In this document: positions 6,395-10,363 of the stretch, piece by piece | Numbering within the stretch: position 1 is the first letter of the stretch | Layout of the letters: every line of letters begins with the position of its first letter | Source of the DNA: Deltaproteobacteria bacterium | GTDB lineage: Bacteria; Desulfobacterota; Desulfobacteria; Desulfobacterales; SURF-15 | Assembly (NCBI GenBank): GCA_024644775.1 | Contig: JAHEHB010000174.1 | Span: 1 to 10,363 of the forward strand | Length of the DNA stretch: 10,363 nucleotides | Direction of reading: 5' to 3' | Notes under the pieces: generated by a model | The model's database searches: none | What the model was told of the DNA's origin: nothing | What the model saw: the letters and a program-made list of their open reading frames with translations, nothing else | Translations under genes and position numbers: made by a program

Positions 6395-7390
6395 TTAGAA
6401 AAACGTAATCTCACCTGCACGCAGGCACGCCTGCAAATGTGCCGCTCCGTTGTTTCCAGGAGCGGGTGCCAATTCCGGCACTGTTTCCTTACAAAAGTCT
6501 TTCATGTAAGGACAACGGGTGTGAAACACACATCCGGGTGGCGGATGTATGGGTGACGGCACTTCCCCTTTGAGAATCTGCTTTTTTTTTCTAACGGTTG
6601 GATCTGGGATCGGAATGGCGGAGATAAGCGCATGGGTATAGGGATGCGCCGGATTGCTATATATGGTATCAACATCGGCATATTCCATGATCTTTCCAAG
6701 ATACATCACTGCAATGTGATCAGATATGTGTTTAACCACCCCCAGATCATGGGCAATAAATAGGTAGCTTAGCCTCATTTCTGCCTGAAGCTCTAAAAGT
6801 AAATTTAGAATCTGTGATTGAATCGATACATCCAGAGCAGAAACCGGTTCGTCACAGATGATCATTTTGGGCTTTAAAGCAATGGCTCTGGCAATGCCGA
6901 TTCGCTGCCGTTGACCACCACTAAACTCATGAGGAAAACGGGTTATCACATCATCGTCTAAACCCACCCGATCCAGTAGATTGTTCACCTCGGCTTTTCT
7001 TTCTCCGGCTGTTCCAATATTGTGAATTACAAAGGGTTCCTCGAGAATATCCCCAACAGTTTGCCGTGAATCCAGGGATTCAAATGGATCCTGAAAAATG
7101 ATTTGTAAATCACGACGAATCGATCGCATTTCTTTTCGATTCAATTCTATCACGTTTTTTTCGTCAAACAGAATATCCCCGACAGTCGGTTCATAAAGTC
7201 TTAGAATGCAGCGCCCCACGGTGGTTTTCCCGCAACCGGATTCCCCGACGAGTCCGATGGTTTCTCCTGTTTTGACTCTCAAAGAAACACCATCCACGGC
7301 AAAAACTTTCCCGATTTGACGACGGAAAACGCCCCCATGAATGGGAAAATGCATCTTGAGGTTTACAACTTCCAGCAAGTAGTCAGACAT
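6395..7390 (-). CDS. oppF: Oligopeptide/dipeptide ABC transporter ATP-binding protein, OppF/DppF type
   Basis: A 331-residue ABC ATPase that would energise uptake of peptides or related solutes at the inner face of the membrane. Walker A GESGCGKT (49-56), Q-loop in [13 protein letters not shown] (Gln100), signature FSGGQRQR (156-163), Walker B MIICDEP (176-182) and H-loop His214 are all intact. The C-terminal oligopeptide-transporter extension has [14 protein letters not shown] and four cysteines (287, 293, 300, 322), which in this family can hold an iron-sulfur cluster. The start lies three bases after the oppD stop without a clear ribosome-binding site, suggesting translational coupling. 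It is the last gene of the operon in this window; it ends 15 bp from the stop of the convergent membrane protein gene, with no obvious terminator between. The substrate cannot be fixed from the ATPase. Confidence 0.93.
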   Translation of the reverse strand: MSDYLLEVVNLKMHFPIHGGVFRRQIGKVFAVDGVSLRVKTGETIGLVGESGCGKTTVGRCILRLYEPTVGDILFDEKNVIELNRKEMRSIRRDLQIIFQDPFESLDSRQTVGDILEEPFVIHNIGTAGERKAEVNNLLDRVGLDDDVITRFPHEFSGGQRQRIGIARAIALKPKMIICDEPVSALDVSIQSQILNLLLELQAEMRLSYLFIAHDLGVVKHISDHIAVMYLGKIMEYADVDTIYSNPAHPYTHALISAIPIPDPTVRKKKQILKGEVPSPIHPPPGCVFHTRCPYMKDFCKETVPELAPAPGNNGAAHLQACLRAGEITFF

Positions 7391-7393
7391 GAT

Positions 7394-8371
7394 TCAATAT
7401 AAATAGCAACTGGCCAGGTGATCGGTACCATTGACAGTTCTAAGAGCCGGCGGTTCAATCTCACAGCCAGCCATCTTATAAGGACACCGATTCGAAAAGC
7501 GGCATCCATCCGGTAAATCGAAAAGACTCGGAACCATCCCTCGGATTACCTTCAATTTCGTTTTGGAGATCCCCTCCAAACGCGGAATGGAAGCAACCAA
7601 TCCCAATGTATAGGGATGGGCCGAATTTTTGAAAAGATCCACAACCGAAGCAGTTTCCGCCACAGTCCCGGCATACATTACCAATACGTCATCACAGGTC
7701 TCGGCAATTACTCCCAGATCGTGGGTGATAAAGATAATCGCCATACCGGTCTCGTGTTGGAGTGATTTCATTAGATCTAATATCTGTGCCTGTATGGTTA
7801 CATCGAGGGCTGTTGTGGGTTCATCGGCAATTAAGATTTCCGGCCTACCAGCCAAAGCAGATGCAATCATTACACGTTGTCGCATACCACCAGAGATCTG
7901 ATGTGGATATTCCTCCATGCGTTGCGCTGGTTCTGGAATTCCGACTTTATGCAACATCTCCACCGATTGTTCCCAAATCTCTTTTTCATTCATATCAGGA
8001 AAATGAAGCTGGTAAACTTCCGCGAGTTGATTCCCAATTTTGTGGACCGGGTTTAAAGCGGTCATTGGTTCCTGAAATATCATGGCAATACGGTGACCGC
8101 GGATTTCATACATTTTCTCGGCGGACAGTTGGATAATGTCTTCTCCATTAACCAGAATCCGTCCCTGTTCAATATTCCCCGCGGGTTTGGGTAAAAGGCG
8201 CAGAATGGATAAAGCGGTCACAGTTTTGCCACAGCCGGACTCTCCGACAATCCCAAGCGTACGCCCCTTTTGAACCTGAAAACTCACATCATCCACCGCT
8301 CGGATTTTGCCAGCTTCAGTATCAAAAGTCGTCACCAGATTCTTGACCGTTAAAATTACCTCTGCTTTCAC
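7394..8371 (-). CDS. oppD: Oligopeptide/dipeptide ABC transporter ATP-binding protein, OppD/DppD type
   Basis: A 325-residue partner ATPase to the following gene. Walker A GESGCGKT (43-50), Q-loop [10 protein letters not shown] (Gln100), signature ISGGMRQR (159-166), Walker B ILIADEP (179-185) and H-loop His217 are intact. The C-terminal extension carries [13 protein letters not shown] and cysteines 290, 296, 303 and 322 in the same pattern as OppF. The start is GTG at 8371, with GGAG (8384-8381) nine bases upstream. It begins 31 bp after the substrate-binding protein frame ends and is three bases from the next start. In OppDF transporters the two ATPases form a heterodimer beneath two permeases. 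Confidence 0.93.
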   Translation of the reverse strand: MKAEVILTVKNLVTTFDTEAGKIRAVDDVSFQVQKGRTLGIVGESGCGKTVTALSILRLLPKPAGNIEQGRILVNGEDIIQLSAEKMYEIRGHRIAMIFQEPMTALNPVHKIGNQLAEVYQLHFPDMNEKEIWEQSVEMLHKVGIPEPAQRMEEYPHQISGGMRQRVMIASALAGRPEILIADEPTTALDVTIQAQILDLMKSLQHETGMAIIFITHDLGVIAETCDDVLVMYAGTVAETASVVDLFKNSAHPYTLGLVASIPRLEGISKTKLKVIRGMVPSLFDLPDGCRFSNRCPYKMAGCEIEPPALRTVNGTDHLASCYLY

Positions 8372-8402
8372 CTAAACGTTCTCCAACTCTGTGAGTCAGG
8401 TC

Positions 8403-10304
8403 TCAATTCGCCCTAAAGGTCTCTTCCACAATCGTCACCGGCGCAAACACCTTCTTTTTTTTCATTGCTTCTTTTGTTTCTTGGTAAAGTTTTTCATCAT
8501 ACCAAAAAAGCCCCCCGGTGCCACTGTCAAAGGCGCCAAAAAGGCCCCCCGAATGTTTGGTCCCGGGAATCTTTGGCAACCGCCACCAGCGCCAATAGGC
8601 CTCGCGTAAATAAGGCGCCATTGTAGTTGGAACGAATGCACCCATGTCATGAATCATATCCTGAATCTTTTGGGATAGTTCTATTCGTTCTTGCTCATCC
8701 AGTGAATTGCGATACCTATCAATCAGCTTATCCAACACAGGATCATCCGTATTTGAGATATTGTTGGTTCTCGGTTTATGGGCATTGTCTGAGTGCCAGC
8801 TTTGCCAGTACCGTGGCCGCATACCGGTACTAAAACCCAGTACGACGGCTTCATGTTTATTTTCGCTGATTTTTGTAAACCATGTGCTCGGATCTAACAC
8901 CGATAGCCGAAGCTCAATACCGGCCTTCTTGGCGTCTTCTTTCAATACAACCAACCAGCGGGTATGCTGTTCAGCCCCATAGGTAATCTCCACGGAAAAC
9001 CGCCTGCCGTTTTTTATCCAAATGCCGTCGGGCCCCCTTTTCCAACCCGCTTTTTTCATATAGTAATCGACTTTTTCCAGATCAAATCGTCTTGCTTTTA
9101 TGCGGTTATTTGAATACCGACCATAACCGACATATGCATGTTCCAATCGAAAAAAATCGTTTCGCATCACCTTCTGAATAACTTTCTGTATGTTCAAGGC
9201 GTGCGCAAACGCATATCGAACATATTTGTTTTTAAAAATGTCTTTATCCTGATTAAGCCATAGGCCATATGGAGATCGTTGAGTATCGTTATAAAACCAG
9301 ATCCGGTTCACGTATCCGTTTTCGATGATAGATGTGCGGCTTCTGACATGCCAGTATTTTGGCTGCTGCAAGCTAAATACATCGGCTTTGGATTTTTTAA
9401 AATACTCCCATTCCAAATTCTCATTTCTGACCACCGTATAACTCACATAGTTTACATTGTATCTGTTTTTGAACAAGCGAAGATCTTTTGCCCACCAATC
9501 TTTTTTTCTCTTAAACTTTACGTATTTACCTTTTTTAAAATCAGATATCTGATAGGGTCCCGTATTGGGTACGATTTTTCAGTTATATCGTCTGACAAAA
9601 TCTTCGCTGAGTTTTCCATAATAATGCCGGGGGGTCGGAGAAATCCCAAGTTTCAGATGTAGATCAGGTTCGGCTTTGGTGCCGACCACAGCGAGTGTGT
9701 GATCATCGTAGACAATAACTTTTTCTATTTCTTTTGCGTAATAGTTGTTATACCACGGTGCGACAATATGCTTGGATCGCATAAATTCGAGTGTGTATGC
9801 GAAATCATGCGAGGTAACCGGTGTCCCATCTGACCATCGAGCCATTTTGTTCAGTTTAAAATACATCGTCTTTTTATCTTTACCAAAGGCCCAATGGGTA
9901 GCCAGCCCGGGTACGCTGTTATCCGTGTTTGGGTGGAGTCCTATCAGACTTAACTGATTTCCCAGAATCGCACTGCGAAACGAAGTATTTGAATCTGGCC
10001 CCACCGTACGGAACGTGAGAGGAAAACTGCTGATGGCGACCCTGAAAATCCCGCCTTGTATGGCTTCCGCGGAGGCATAAACCGGATCTGCGTCGTTTGT
10101 GAGCCAATCAAGATTAACTGGAGGAGGTGTTTTCGAAATCGCAGCTTTGAAAATATCCGTTTCATTGATAGGCCCGGCAGGTAACGACAACGCCGCCCCG
10201 GTGCTAGTATCCAAATGCGAGACAATCAGCAATACGGGCAAACACAGCAGGACCATCAAGCCAAGCAGCAACGCGATTGTTTTTTTATCCGGTAATATTT
10301 TCAT
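8403..10304 (-). pseudogene. Extracellular solute-binding protein, family 5 (peptide ABC transporter, YejA-like), interrupted by an in-frame UGA
   Basis: One continuous frame of 634 codons from ATG 10304 to TGA 8403, open except for a TGA at 9581-9579 (codon 242). The N-terminus has Lys residues and a hydrophobic signal segment (about residues 10-28) and then a mature SBP_bac_5 protein; ARWSDGTPVTSHDFAYTLEF (about 156-175) is typical. After the UGA the frame reads KIVPNTGPYQISDFKKGKYV, then KRKKDWWAKDLRLFKNRYN, all characteristic of YejA-like proteins, so no sequence is lost. From memory, homologues read YxWxxVPxTGPY, so the UGA replaces Trp (TGG to TGA). The start overlaps the permease stop (TAATG), indicating coupling. 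If not suppressed, the product is a 241-residue fragment without binding domain 2, and the transporter would lack its receptor; a TTG at 9476 could allow restart, but that is weak. Read-through or sequence error remain possible. Confidence 0.85.
9579..9581 (-). other. In-frame UGA within the substrate-binding protein
   Basis: Codon 242 of the frame beginning at 10304; the flanking residues are FVRRYN before and KIVPNTGPY after, both family-typical. Neighbouring genes use TGA as their real stop, so genome-wide reassignment of UGA is not supported. Confidence 0.9.
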
Positions 10305-10363
10305 TACTCATAGGTTGTGTGAAGCTTGGGATCGAACGCCTCCCGAACCGCTTCTCCGACAAA
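10304..10363 (-). CDS. ABC transporter permease, C-terminal end only (OppC/YejE type)
   Basis: The last 19 codons and a TAA enter from the right edge and read FVGEAVREAFDPKLHTTYE. The GEAVREAFDP ending is characteristic of the OppC/DppC/YejE inner-membrane permease family (commonly GEGLRDALDPR). The stop shares its last A with the ATG of the substrate-binding protein, so the two are coupled. The rest of the permease, and presumably a second permease, lies beyond the window. Confidence 0.75.
   Translation of the reverse strand, partial: FVGEAVREAFDPKLHTTYE

Noticed and set aside
6421..6434. GCAGGC-AC-GCCTGC palindrome as a terminator between the two convergent genes
   Set aside because: It lies within the oppF coding sequence and has no T-run after it on either strand.
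8403..9476. A separate 357-residue gene starting at TTG 9476
   Set aside because: The frame continues upstream without shift to the UGA and beyond with homologous sequence, and the TTG lies in the middle of a conserved block, so it is the downstream half of one gene.
9579..9581. UGA read as tryptophan throughout the genome
   Set aside because: TGA is the normal stop of dtnK, the sulfite oxidase-like gene, the GSCFA gene and oppD, so the standard code applies.
1..10363. CRISPR array, tRNA, rRNA or transposase gene
   Set aside because: No regularly spaced direct repeats, no tRNA cloverleaf that I could fold, no rRNA-like sequence and no transposase frame were seen on either strand.

Overview
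The window looks like a stretch of a Gram-negative bacterial chromosome of moderate GC content. The gene set is metabolic and uptake genes plus several lineage-type hypotheticals, and there is a short dispersed repeat built on an ACAGGATTTACAGGAT-type motif. From memory, this resembles sulfate-reducing Desulfobacterota, but that placement is inference and no marker gene fixes it. Standard code is in use: TGA closes at least four other frames here (dtnK, sulfite oxidase-like, GSCFA, oppD).

Left part (1-1615, minus strand): a two-gene operon with a four-carbon acid sugar kinase (DtnK/OtnK, DUF1537 family) followed 15 bp later by a PdxA2-like 4-phosphate dehydrogenase that runs off the left edge. 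This pair is the known pathway for D-threonate or D-erythronate breakdown to dihydroxyacetone phosphate. About 700 bp of non-coding DNA follow (1616-2312). They hold a promoter/operator zone, a 208-bp inverted-arm repeat resembling a REPIN or MITE (1866-2073), and a hairpin-rich stretch before the next gene.

Middle (2313-6379): a GSCFA-family (SGNH-like) protein on the plus strand overlaps tail to tail with a sulfite-oxidase-type molybdopterin oxidoreductase on the minus strand. A stand-alone response-regulator receiver protein (minus) then sits back to back with an unrecognised single-span membrane protein (plus). That protein has a lysine-rich, histone-H1-like cytoplasmic tail and a duplicated LLFKKFD motif.

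Right part (6395-10363, minus strand): an oligopeptide-type ABC transporter operon in the order permease (C-terminal 19 residues only) > substrate-binding protein > OppD-type ATPase > OppF-type ATPase. The substrate-binding protein frame is open over 634 codons except for one in-frame UGA at codon 242, where I expect a tryptophan. It is a recent nonsense mutation, a read-through case or a sequence error. This is the most notable point in the window.
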